Source: JBCCQH01 sp039024435 (GTDB lineage Bacteria > Bacteroidota > Bacteroidia > J057 > JADKCL01). Taken from it: a stretch of 53,902 nucleotides of DNA. The notes beneath the pieces were generated by a model that was not told where the DNA came from, made no database searches, and was given only the letters and a program-made list of their open reading frames with translations. Positions within the stretch are counted from its first letter, which is position 1. Each line of letters opens with the position of its first letter. This document shows, in pieces, positions 1 to 7,370 of this stretch. The position numbers and the translations under genes were made by a program. The stretch covers positions 1-53,902 of the forward strand of contig JBCCQH010000045.1 in assembly GCA_039024435.1 (NCBI GenBank). The letters run 5' to 3'.

Positions 1-240
1 AAAAATTTCAAATGCCTCATGGCCCAATTTCAATTCCCAATGGTGCGCGGAACCTGGGGGAGTGCGGCTGAGTGGCCATCGGAAATTCGACACCAGAAAT
101 TTGAAGCCATCGCAGCAAAGCTAAGGATTTTTGATTTCCGATTTCTAGTGTCGAATTTCCGATGGCCACTCAGCCGCACTCCCCCAGGTTCCGCGCACCA
201 TTGGGAATTGAAATTGGGCCATGAGGCATTTGAAATTTTT
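1..240. repeat. 100-bp inverted repeat with 40-nt spacer
   Basis: Positions 1-100 and 141-240 are reverse complements over the full 100 bp with one mismatch (94 against 147), separated by a 40-nt spacer at 101-140. The structure may continue left of the window edge. No convincing gene lies inside; the open frames over it are shadows of the palindrome. It could extrude as a cruciform or fold as a long RNA hairpin. Near identity of the arms implies recent formation or gene conversion. Confidence 0.9.
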
Positions 241-535
241 TGCGTCGGTTGGAAAATCCGCGGGGGCCGCACGGCGTGCCGTGAGGTAAGATCCGTGTGT
301 TGAGGCGACGTTTTGGGTCGCTTTCATAATGGTAGGTTGCGCGTTCCGAACGCGCCCATTGGAAATCAATCCTCCACCGCGCGGTGTTCAAATTGATAAA
401 TTTGAATGCGGCTACGGGAAAAATCGTGTCTTGAGGTTGGTTTTTAAAATCGTAGGATGCGCGTCCAGGACGCGCGAATTGGAAATCGGAAATTGAGCAA
501 CTGGAAATTTTCCCAGCAATTGAAAATTCTCAAGT
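241..535. repeat. Dispersed intergenic repeat, copy 1 (two tandem units)
   Basis: This gene-free stretch carries modules seen again near 4.6, 22.0, 27.3 and 35.1 kb. A GTAGGTTGCGCG-type palindrome starts at 332 and again (GTAGGATGCGCG) at 452, a spacing of 120 bp. It is followed by an ATTGGAAAT box, a GCGCGGYGTTCAAATTGATA box and a GGCTACGGGAAAAAT box. Positions 255-315 also match the 35.2-kb copy (GGGGGCCGCACGG and CGACGTTTTGG). I see no coding capacity. Confidence 0.75.
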
Positions 536-1096
536 AAGTAATTTCCTCATTCGGGCGTCGACGAGGTCGAACAGTTGCCAGGGTTTGAGTTTGCGCCAGA
601 ATAGGTCATCGAGGTCGTCCGCCCAGAAGAAATATTGGTCCAAGTCAAAAGCGGTAAACTCGCGCTTCACGTGCTCCCGCGCCCGCAACATGCAGATCCA
701 TCCCTCCTCCATCTCGTCCTGAAAAGCGTCGTAGTAATCCTCCGAATCCACGTAGACATTGAGGATATTTTCCATGATGAACACAAACCGATTGATGCCC
801 GCATCGATCAGGAAAGAAAGGCAGTTCTCGGTGAGCAAGCGGTAGTCATTTTCCAACAGATCGTTCCACACCCCAAACAATTCCAGGATAGCGTACCCGT
901 GCTCATAATTGGCGTAAAGGATCTTGACCAGCAGGCTTTCCGATTCGATGGTGTCCCACTGCGGGTGGGCGAGGTACTGGTAGACTTGCCGATCATAATG
1001 AAACTCGCTGTGCTCGACAGTTTGGAATGGCGAGTACAAATCGGTTTCGTTGTCGTAGTACTTCAGCCAGCCATAATGGGGTTCAACATTGTGCAT
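530..1096 (-). CDS. Hypothetical acidic protein, 188 aa
   Basis: I do not recognise the family. The product is acidic and rich in aromatic residues (Tyr, Trp, Phe), with no signal peptide or membrane segment, so it is probably a soluble alpha-helical cytoplasmic protein. Short Asp/Glu-Tyr clusters (for example DSEDYYD and DDLDDLF) recur. The start is an ATG with no obvious Shine-Dalgarno, normal for Bacteroidota. It is monocistronic and diverges from the secreted-protein gene at 1505. Its 3' end touches the dispersed repeat, a common position for these repeats. Codon use matches the neighbours, so I believe it is real. Confidence 0.65.
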   Translation of the reverse strand: MHNVEPHYGWLKYYDNETDLYSPFQTVEHSEFHYDRQVYQYLAHPQWDTIESESLLVKILYANYEHGYAILELFGVWNDLLENDYRLLTENCLSFLIDAGINRFVFIMENILNVYVDSEDYYDAFQDEMEEGWICMLRAREHVKREFTAFDLDQYFFWADDLDDLFWRKLKPWQLFDLVDARMRKLLT

Positions 1097-1284
1097 ATCG
1101 TGTGCGAGTTCTCGATTTGTTCCGGGGCGGTTTGAGCATGATGGGGGCGATTTTAACCGCCTTCCGGACCCACCGCAAAAGTAAGCAGGTCTTCAGGAAC
1201 CTGTTGGAAAGTCAAGCAAAAATTACCGCTTACCCAAGGCATTGTCTTATCGGAGACCGGACCACCCCCAATATAAACCCTCGG

Positions 1285-1309
1285 AAAATTTGCAGAAATG
1301 CAAAATTTT
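1285..1309. promoter_or_regulatory. AT-rich inverted repeat in a divergent intergenic region
   Basis: AAAATTTGCA (1285-1294) and TGCAAAATTTT (1299-1309) are near-perfect inverted copies around a GAAA spacer. The region lies between the divergent genes at 1096 and 1505. It could be an operator or a small hairpin; no regulator can be assigned. The rest of 1097-1504 shows no gene. Confidence 0.35.
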
Positions 1310-1377
1310 ATTCGGATATAAAAGTATATTTCGACATAAAAATGAATCCTGCAATGCTTTCCGCACCCGGTATGGAT

Positions 1378-1408
1378 TTGGATTGCCCGGGCGATTTGCC
1401 TATCTTTC
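1378..1408 (+). promoter_or_regulatory. Candidate Bacteroidota promoter for the 1505 gene
   Basis: A TTG at 1378-1380 lies 20 nt before TATCTTTC (1401-1408), one mismatch from the Bacteroidota -7 consensus TAnnTTTG. The spacing fits the usual 19-21 nt. It would give a leader of about 90 nt before the ATG at 1505. Confidence 0.35.
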
Positions 1409-1504
1409 CATGTTTTCCGTCAACAGCATTAACCATCCGTTGTAGAAAGCAGATTTTTATCAATCAACCAACGACAATCTTTGAAGCTACAGAGGAATAG
1501 CCAA

Positions 1505-2626
1505 ATGAAGCGTATTCTTTCATTTTCACTTACTCTTTTCCTGTTCTTCGCGTTTTTGGGCGTGGAGAATCCAGAGGTAAAGGCGTGCGACCGGACGTTT
1601 ACCCAACTTGACAGTGTGGTATTTACGGGCGGTCTCTACACAATTTACACCACAGTTTGCATCGGTGGGGGCCTGACCGGGATCAACACCGGTGCCGGAG
1701 GTGACACGCGGGAAATTGCTTTCGGCTTTTTTTCGTCCACCATCGATACGATCAATATCATCACCTTCAGCCCAATGATCATCACCGGAGATTCTACCGG
1801 TTGCAGTTGGTTTGGGTTTGATTTTATGCCCCAGGGAGCGCCTTTCAATTCGCAGGCCACCGTGGGTTTCATTGATCTATTTGGCTGTGCCACGGGATAC
1901 CAATGCATCAATTCTACGATGCTGTGCGGTCAAGCCCACGCACAGTGTACCCAATTTACTTTTACCGTGGACGCCTTGCCCGACTCGGCCCGGGTATTCG
2001 GACCCGAAGGTGCGGGAAATCCGGTGGCCGGCTGCTATCCGGACCCCGACATGCTGCTTGACTTCACGATTCTTCCGGTAGAATGGGGCGATCTCTACGG
2101 GGCCGTCGTGGAAAATGGAATCAATCTCGATTGGTCCACCCTCAGCGAAACGAACAATGACTACTTCGATGTGATGCGCTCCGCTGATGGAGTGAATTTC
2201 GAATCTATCGGTACGGTGACCGCCCAGGGATCGAGCCAGCGCTTGATCAGCTACGGTTTCCTCGATGACCAGCCCATTATCGGCACCTCTCACTATAAGA
2301 TCATTCAGGTCGACCTCGATGGTTCGCGCAGCGAGTCGGAGACGGTGACCCTGGAATATACCGTTCCCTCCGGTTTGCGCTGGGGTGACATCGGCCCGGT
2401 GCCAGCCAGTGACTTCGTGAACCTCAGCTTCAGCACCGAGTTCGCCGAGAGCCTGCAGTTGGCGGTCTACGACGTCAAAGGCAGCCAGGTATTGACCCGG
2501 ACCATTGACGCGCAGATTGGGACCAACACGATGCACCTGAACCTAGAAGACCTGGAAGCGGGGATTTACTACCTGCAGTTGAAAGGTCCTTCGGGTCGAC
2601 TCGATCATAAATTGATGAAATTCTGA
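1505..2626 (+). CDS. Exported protein with T9SS type A sorting domain
   Basis: Predicted to be exported by Sec and then by the type IX system to the cell surface. I start it at the ATG at 1505, not the in-frame codon at 1481, because this places a standard signal peptide (Lys-Arg, then a hydrophobic stretch of Leu/Phe/Ala) at the N-terminus. About 373 residues remain. The first half is rich in Cys, Gly and Thr and unrecognised. Around residues 205-270 there is the fibronectin-like segment (DWSTLSETNNDYFDVMRS type) often found just before T9SS tails. The last ~75 residues have the type A pattern: short beta strands, a VYDVKG motif, EAGIYYLQL and a basic end. A strong terminator follows, so it is probably monocistronic. 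Confidence 0.8.
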   Translation: MKRILSFSLTLFLFFAFLGVENPEVKACDRTFTQLDSVVFTGGLYTIYTTVCIGGGLTGINTGAGGDTREIAFGFFSSTIDTINIITFSPMIITGDSTGCSWFGFDFMPQGAPFNSQATVGFIDLFGCATGYQCINSTMLCGQAHAQCTQFTFTVDALPDSARVFGPEGAGNPVAGCYPDPDMLLDFTILPVEWGDLYGAVVENGINLDWSTLSETNNDYFDVMRSADGVNFESIGTVTAQGSSQRLISYGFLDDQPIIGTSHYKIIQVDLDGSRSESETVTLEYTVPSGLRWGDIGPVPASDFVNLSFSTEFAESLQLAVYDVKGSQVLTRTIDAQIGTNTMHLNLEDLEAGIYYLQLKGPSGRLDHKLMKF

Positions 2627-2650
2627 GCCCTGGCTCAGCCAGATGATAGG

Positions 2651-2680
2651 AACGCCCTCCGGTCTCGGGGGGCGTTTTTT
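2651..2680 (+). terminator. Rho-independent terminator after the 1505 gene
   Basis: A GC-rich stem (AACGCCC pairing with GGGCGTT, extended by CC/GG pairs) is followed by a run of six T, 25 nt after the stop codon of the upstream gene. Confidence 0.85.
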
Positions 2681-2770
2681 GTTGTATCGATTTAGAAAGG
2701 GTAAAATTTCGGGAAAAAGTGAAAAAATTCTGTACTTCCGAAAACCTCTTCGGAGATTTCGCCGTAAGTA

Positions 2771-3703
2771 ATGCGTATGTTTCGACTGGCGTTTGGAGTA
2801 ACCCTAAGCATTTTGTTCCCTTCGCTGTGCCTCATGGCCCAGGGAGTATCGGTAGCAGATAGCTTCACGACGGATCGGGCGCTGGGCCTCTACCAGTACC
2901 GGGTCCACATGCCGCTGGGCCAGACCTTCGTCAATTGTACCACTGTTCCCAAAACCAGTACCGTCCGTTTTCACCTTCCGAACAAAGAAGCCGAGCCGCT
3001 TTTGCTCCGCGACACCTTGCCCGGTCGCCTCCGGACCACGGTTTCGCTCGCCTCACCCAATACTTCGGGTTATTCGCGCAAGACGACCGCCACCATGCGT
3101 GGCGCAGTTGTCCAGTACGACGCCTCTGGTTCTATGACCGTCGATGATGATCCGGCCCGCTACCTCATGGAATTGCGGCCGGATACCGATATTCCGCTTG
3201 ATCTGGAAATGAACCTCGGCTACGGGAGTGCCTGGCTCGACCTGACCAACTTGGATCTGCGCACCATCAATATTTCTTCGGGCGCGGCCGACGTGTACAT
3301 CAGCTACAAAAACGTGGGCAAGTCGCCGGTCAGGGAATTCATCATCAATGGCGGCATGGCCAAAGTGGTCGTCCGCAACCTGGAAATGGCCCGCGCGGAA
3401 AATGTGTACATCGAAAATGGAATGGGTGATACCAAGCTCATCGTCGGGGACAAGGTCATTCAGCGCACAAATATGCGGGTCATCGTCGGGACGGGCACCT
3501 GCACCATGCTTGCCGACCAGGATGTCCCCATCCGCCTGATCATGAATAGCAATGTATTTTCTTCGGTAGAGATTCCGGCAGACTTCGTCAAAACCCGCGA
3601 TGGGACGTTTGTGAACCTCGCTTTTAAGAAGTCTCCTGAGCGCGCGATGACGGTCACCGTCGATCCGGGACTGGGCAAATTCGTTTTGGTATCCTACGAA
3701 TGA
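2771..3703 (+). CDS. Exported toastrack (LiaF/DUF4097-like) protein
   Basis: 310 residues, beginning with a signal peptide that appears to be cut after Met-Ala-Gln (about residue 24). The central and C-terminal parts (about 125-260) show a repetitive beta pattern of the kind seen in LiaF-like/toastrack domains: an LNLGYGSAWLDLTNLDL-like strand, then LRTINISSGAADVYIS, then VENGMGDTKL. In known relatives this beta-solenoid often sits beside cell-envelope stress sensors, but here no kinase or regulator is adjacent and there is no membrane anchor, so a periplasmic or surface location is more likely. An ATG two codons later (2777) is an equally plausible start. Family assignment is by pattern only. 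Confidence 0.6.
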   Translation: MRMFRLAFGVTLSILFPSLCLMAQGVSVADSFTTDRALGLYQYRVHMPLGQTFVNCTTVPKTSTVRFHLPNKEAEPLLLRDTLPGRLRTTVSLASPNTSGYSRKTTATMRGAVVQYDASGSMTVDDDPARYLMELRPDTDIPLDLEMNLGYGSAWLDLTNLDLRTINISSGAADVYISYKNVGKSPVREFIINGGMAKVVVRNLEMARAENVYIENGMGDTKLIVGDKVIQRTNMRVIVGTGTCTMLADQDVPIRLIMNSNVFSSVEIPADFVKTRDGTFVNLAFKKSPERAMTVTVDPGLGKFVLVSYE

Positions 3704-3817
3704 CCTTTGTGTCATCTGGGTACTTTTTCCCCTCAACATTTATTGTCAATTTCCGTTTAACTATGGTACAGTCCTGCCATTGTGATAAACAGGAAATTTC
3801 AGTAATTTCATACAGCT

Positions 3818-4279
3818 TTGAATCATATCCTGCGAAATAGCGCTTTCATCCTGCTTGCATTGCTGCTGCTCAATTCCTGCAATGATGAACCGGTGTTTTC
3901 CATTGTACCGGAGATCACCTTTGTGAGCATTACCCCGGAGCAAGCCACCCAGTTTACTCCCGATGAAGTCCAACTGACCCTCAGTTACCAGGATGGAGAC
4001 GGAGATCTGGGCTACGAAGGCGAAGCCACGCCAAATTTATTCGTAGAAGATACCCGAGCGGCGTTTGCCGGCAATCCCGGACGCATTTCCAGCTACTCGG
4101 TGGAAAGCCTGACCCCCTCGACGCGCAAGCCGTCCATTCAGGGCAACATCACCATTACGATGCCGACCCCCATTTATGAGTCTTCGGAAGAACCCCTGGT
4201 ATTCCGGGTATACATTGTCGACCGGGCCGGCAACAGTTCCAACGTGATCGAAACCACGCCGATCACGATTCTTCCCTGA
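3818..4279 (+). CDS. Small lipoprotein with cadherin-like beta domain
   Basis: 153 residues; the only start that keeps the whole signal peptide is TTG at 3818. The leader ends in a lipobox, LLLNSC, with the acylated Cys at about residue 21, so it should be anchored in the outer membrane or periplasm. The rest is a beta-rich domain with a DGDGDLG motif (about residues 58-64), a likely calcium-binding loop, and a typical end (VYIVDRAGNSS). The next gene starts 10 nt later, so the two are probably cotranscribed. Function unknown. Confidence 0.7.
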   Translation: MNHILRNSAFILLALLLLNSCNDEPVFSIVPEITFVSITPEQATQFTPDEVQLTLSYQDGDGDLGYEGEATPNLFVEDTRAAFAGNPGRISSYSVESLTPSTRKPSIQGNITITMPTPIYESSEEPLVFRVYIVDRAGNSSNVIETTPITILP

Positions 4280-4289
4280 TCTTCGCGCA

Positions 4290-4616
4290 ATGGTAAGCAG
4301 CAACGACGCCTTCATTCCCATCGCAGTGGCACATGATCAATCGGAGGCGATCCGCATCAGACTGTTGCTCAACCGGGCCCGCATCCCCTACCGCGTCATC
4401 GGAGAACACATGCACAATGTCTACGGACTCGCGGGCTCCACGCTGTTTGGTCCCATGAAATTTGTGATTCCGGCGGAGTTGCGCGAACAAGCCGAGCGCG
4501 AACTCCAAAATCTCTTCGACGTAAACCTCGACCTGCCCGAGACCTGTCCCGCGTGCGACTCATCGATCCCGGAAGGCGTCGTGGACTGTCCCGCCTGCGG
4601 CTTGTTTCTTGGGTAG
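4290..4616 (+). CDS. DUF2007 protein with C-terminal zinc ribbon
   Basis: 108 residues. Residues 8-80 match the DUF2007 (putative signal-transducing) pattern: a ferredoxin-like fold with VAHDQSEAIRIRLLLNRA and a GPMKFVIPAELREQAERELQ strand-helix unit. The C-terminus has two CPAC motifs (Cys86/89 and Cys100/103), a rubredoxin-like zinc knuckle. It has no signal peptide. DUF2007 proteins are small and without known activity. It lies 10 nt downstream of the lipoprotein gene, probably in one operon, and is followed by the dispersed repeat. Confidence 0.8.
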   Translation: MVSSNDAFIPIAVAHDQSEAIRIRLLLNRARIPYRVIGEHMHNVYGLAGSTLFGPMKFVIPAELREQAERELQNLFDVNLDLPETCPACDSSIPEGVVDCPACGLFLG

Positions 4617-4800
4617 GAGATTTCGGATTACTGATGAGTGCTTCGCACAATTTTACATTGGAACTGCGTTCGAAATTGGAAATCAATCCTCCGCCGCGCG
4701 GCGTTCAAATTGATAGATTTGAATGCAACTACGGGATAAATTGGGATTTGAATTTTGTTGATTGCGCATTCCGAAGGCACCGATTGAAAATTCTTTGATC
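4617..4800. repeat. Dispersed intergenic repeat, copy 2
   Basis: Carries the family modules ATTGGAAATCAATCCTCC (4676-4693), GCGCGGCGTTCAAATTGATA and a degenerate GGCTACGGG-type box (AACTACGGGATAAAT), then a decayed TTGCGCATTCCGAAGGC palindrome. It fills most of the gap before the DUF58 gene, and no coding signal is visible. Confidence 0.65.
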
Positions 4801-4836
4801 GAAAATCGGTATTTTTAAAGAAACAACAATTGTAGT

Positions 4837-5766
4837 TTGGCAATACACGACATCAAATACCTCGACCCAGTGGTGGTCAGTAAGCTCAAAAACATCGAGA
4901 TCAAAGCCCGCATGATCGTCGAAGGCTTCATCACCGGCTTTCACAAAAGTCCCTACCACGGATTTTCCGTCGAATTTGCCGAGCACCGGCCCTACAATGC
5001 CGGGGAATCCCTCCGCAATGTCGACTGGAAAGTCTACGCCAAAACCGACAAGCTCTACACCAAGCGCTTCGAAGAGGAAACCAACCTTCGCTGCCAAGTC
5101 GTCCTCGACATCAGCGATTCCATGCGCTATCCCAAGAGCGGGATCAGCAAGATGGAGTACGGCGCTTACCTTACCGCAGCCCTGCAATACCTCATGGTCT
5201 TGCAACGCGATGCCACCGGACTGACCCTCTTCGATGAGGAAGTACAATTTTACGCCCCGCCCAAATCGAAAAAATCCTGGCTGGTTCCCATGTATAGCAA
5301 GCTGGAAGAAATCGTGGCCACCAAAGACAAAGAGCGCCACAAAACTGCTTACGCCCGGATCATCAATCAGTTGGCCCGGAAATTCAACCGCCGCTCGTTT
5401 GTCGTTCTCATCACCGACTTGTTCAACCAGATTGAGGCCCAAGACGAACTCTTCCGCGCCCTGCGCCACCTGCGCCACGCCAAGCACGAAGTCATCCTGT
5501 TTCACCTCCTCGACCGCAAAACCGAAGAGCGCTTCGACTTCCCCAACCGCCCCTTGGTCCTCGAAGACCTGGAATCCGGCGAAAAAATCCAGGTCAATCC
5601 CACCCAGATCCGCGACAAATACGAAGCCATCATGAAGGAGCGCAAAGCCACCTTCAAGCGCAAATGCCACGAATTCAACATCGACTTTGTGGAAGTGGAC
5701 GTCGCCCAACCCTACGATAAAGTGCTGACCGATTACCTCATCAAACGCCGCGCCATCAGCAAATAA
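4837..5766 (+). CDS. DUF58 domain protein
   Basis: 309 residues, close to full family length. Residues ~10-85 match the conserved N-terminal region: an LKNIEIKARMIVEGF-like opening, then AEHRPYNAGESLRNVDWKVYAKTDKLYTKRFEEE. A vWA-like fold follows with a MIDAS-type motif DISDS (about residues 91-95). DUF58 proteins usually work beside MoxR AAA ATPases and vWA/BatA-type membrane proteins in envelope quality control, but no such partner is nearby in this window. The start is TTG; no in-frame ATG exists upstream before a stop, and the first ATG (residue 26) would cut the conserved N-terminus. A convergent CapA-like gene follows after 15 nt. Confidence 0.85.
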   Translation: MAIHDIKYLDPVVVSKLKNIEIKARMIVEGFITGFHKSPYHGFSVEFAEHRPYNAGESLRNVDWKVYAKTDKLYTKRFEEETNLRCQVVLDISDSMRYPKSGISKMEYGAYLTAALQYLMVLQRDATGLTLFDEEVQFYAPPKSKKSWLVPMYSKLEEIVATKDKERHKTAYARIINQLARKFNRRSFVVLITDLFNQIEAQDELFRALRHLRHAKHEVILFHLLDRKTEERFDFPNRPLVLEDLESGEKIQVNPTQIRDKYEAIMKERKATFKRKCHEFNIDFVEVDVAQPYDKVLTDYLIKRRAISK

Positions 5767-5781
5767 GCCGGATACACCGCT

Positions 5782-7071
5782 CTACTCCGCATACAATTCG
5801 GCATCTACGCCCGGGCGATCTCCTTCCCGGAAATCTTCCGGCTCCGGATTCATGCCCCGCACCCGGATTTGATCCGTTTCCCGGGTCAAAACGGCCCGGG
5901 TATCCGCAAAAGCTTCCCGCATCCGGGCTTTGTCCCGCGCCCCCAGAAAAGTAAAGTCGTGGTCCCCAAAACCCCATTCGGCCGGCAAAATGACGTGGCG
6001 CCGCAAACTCGGGTGCGTCCCCCGGTACGTCCAGGTCGGCACAAAGTCTACCCCATCCAGGTAGATCGAATCGCGCACCGGATCCTTGGTGAGCTTGAGG
6101 TGCAGCACCACCCCGGCATCGGCCCGGCGGCGAAACTCATTGGAAAGGAAATTGCCGAGGGAAAAACAGATGACACCACTGTCCAGGCGGGCATTTTCGG
6201 TTTTGAAGAAGCGCACCGGCTGCACTACATGGGGGTGGCTGCCCAGGATCATGTCCGCGCCGCCGGCAATCGCCGCCTTCACCACCCGCTCCTGCCAGAA
6301 GTTCGGCTGCGTGCTGTACTGCGTCCCAAAGTGAAAGTAAGTCAGCACGACTTCTGCTCCTTGGGCGCGCGCCGCCGCAATGTCCCGAGGCAACTGCTGA
6401 AAGTCCACGTAATTGACCAGATACCCCTTACCGCGAGGACCTTTGATCCCGTTGGTCGTGCTCGTATAACTCAAAAAGCCGATTCGGATCCCCTTCACGT
6501 CCACAATGCGCACCCGGGCGCGATCCCCTGCATCCCGGTACGTGCCCGTGTGGGCGATCCCGAGCTCATCCAGCTTCCGGATCGTTCGGCGAATGCCCGC
6601 CTCACCCAAATCCATCGAGTGATTATTCGAGGTAAACAGCAAGTCAAAACCCGCCTCCCGCAGCGGCTCCAGGTAATCGTCCGGAGTATTGAAGCGGGGA
6701 AAACCCCGGTAGGCTTGCCCCGCCCCCCCGATATTCGTTTCCAGGTTGCCAATGGTTAGGTCCGCCCCGGCCAGCAGGGGCCGGATCATCTGGTAAGAAG
6801 GAAAGAAATCAAATTGGTGGTCACCCACCTTCGCGATCCGAAACTGCCGGTAGCTGCACATGAGATCGCCGACCGCCGCGATGGTTGCCGTTACCGGCGG
6901 CGGGGCAACGGTATCCCGGGGCGGCAACTCTTCCGCGATGCGTTCCGGATTGCCCGCCCAAAGGCCGCGGGCCTGGGTAGTCGGCCCTTCACAGGACGCC
7001 AGCCCTACAATGCCCACTCCGAAAAGCAGGCTCCACAAATATGCTAGGAAACGGAGATTCACAGTTGTCAT
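5782..7071 (-). CDS. CapA-family lipoprotein (PGA_cap metallophosphatase-like)
   Basis: 429 residues from the ATG at 7071. The leader ends at LASC, a lipobox (Cys near residue 27), so it is predicted to be a lipoprotein. Residues ~60-320 match the PGA_cap domain: AAVGDLMCSY (metal-binding Asp), TIGNLETNIGG, FTSNNHSMDLGEAG (Asn-His metal motif), YFHFGTQYS and GSHPHVVQPV. This family includes CapA of poly-gamma-glutamate capsule synthesis, but most homologues are uncharacterised calcineurin-like enzymes. No CapB/C genes are nearby, so a capsule role is not supported. It is a single gene, convergent with DUF58. Confidence 0.85.
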   Translation of the reverse strand: MTTVNLRFLAYLWSLLFGVGIVGLASCEGPTTQARGLWAGNPERIAEELPPRDTVAPPPVTATIAAVGDLMCSYRQFRIAKVGDHQFDFFPSYQMIRPLLAGADLTIGNLETNIGGAGQAYRGFPRFNTPDDYLEPLREAGFDLLFTSNNHSMDLGEAGIRRTIRKLDELGIAHTGTYRDAGDRARVRIVDVKGIRIGFLSYTSTTNGIKGPRGKGYLVNYVDFQQLPRDIAAARAQGAEVVLTYFHFGTQYSTQPNFWQERVVKAAIAGGADMILGSHPHVVQPVRFFKTENARLDSGVICFSLGNFLSNEFRRRADAGVVLHLKLTKDPVRDSIYLDGVDFVPTWTYRGTHPSLRRHVILPAEWGFGDHDFTFLGARDKARMREAFADTRAVLTRETDQIRVRGMNPEPEDFREGDRPGVDAELYAE

Positions 7072-7201
7072 GTTCAAGGCATCTTAAATTCCGCTTTTTT
7101 CTCCGGAATTCCGACGGCTTTTCCCTCCGCCAAGCAATAATTTGCGCACCAATTTTCCACATCCCTCTGGCAGGATCGGGATAAAATGTGCATAAAGCTG
7201 A

Positions 7202-7363
7202 GAGGCAGTTTAAATTTAATTCTGCGATTTGGCTAGGGCATCTTTCTCCGCCCCTCTTCCGCTATTTTCTCACCCATAGCCTGGGCTATTGACTCCAAAA
7301 TAAGCTTCGATGGACAAAAAAATCTGCGCTCGCAAATTTCACAAACCAATTTTAAACCGCCTC
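7202..7363 (-). mobile_element. MITE copy 1, 162 bp
   Basis: Non-coding element bounded by GAGGC...GCCTC ends, with ~15-bp terminal inverted repeats (GAGGC-K-GTTTAAAWTT), and flanked by a TGA duplication (7199-7201 and 7364-7366). It is about 90% identical to copies at 42398 and 53738 and in the opposite orientation to them. An internal palindrome (CATAGCC...GGCTATGG type) lies at its centre. It begins 7 bp past the stop codon of the 2054-residue adhesin gene. The remainder of the 7072-7370 gap has no gene. Confidence 0.9.
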
Positions 7364-7370
7364 TGAAACC

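Noticed and set aside
1285..1309. Rho-independent terminator
   Set aside because: The palindrome is AT-rich, has no GC stem and lies upstream of both divergent genes.
7202..7363. Transcription terminator or part of the adhesin gene
   Set aside because: The same 162-bp unit recurs elsewhere with target duplications, so it is an inserted element, although its palindromes might also aid termination.
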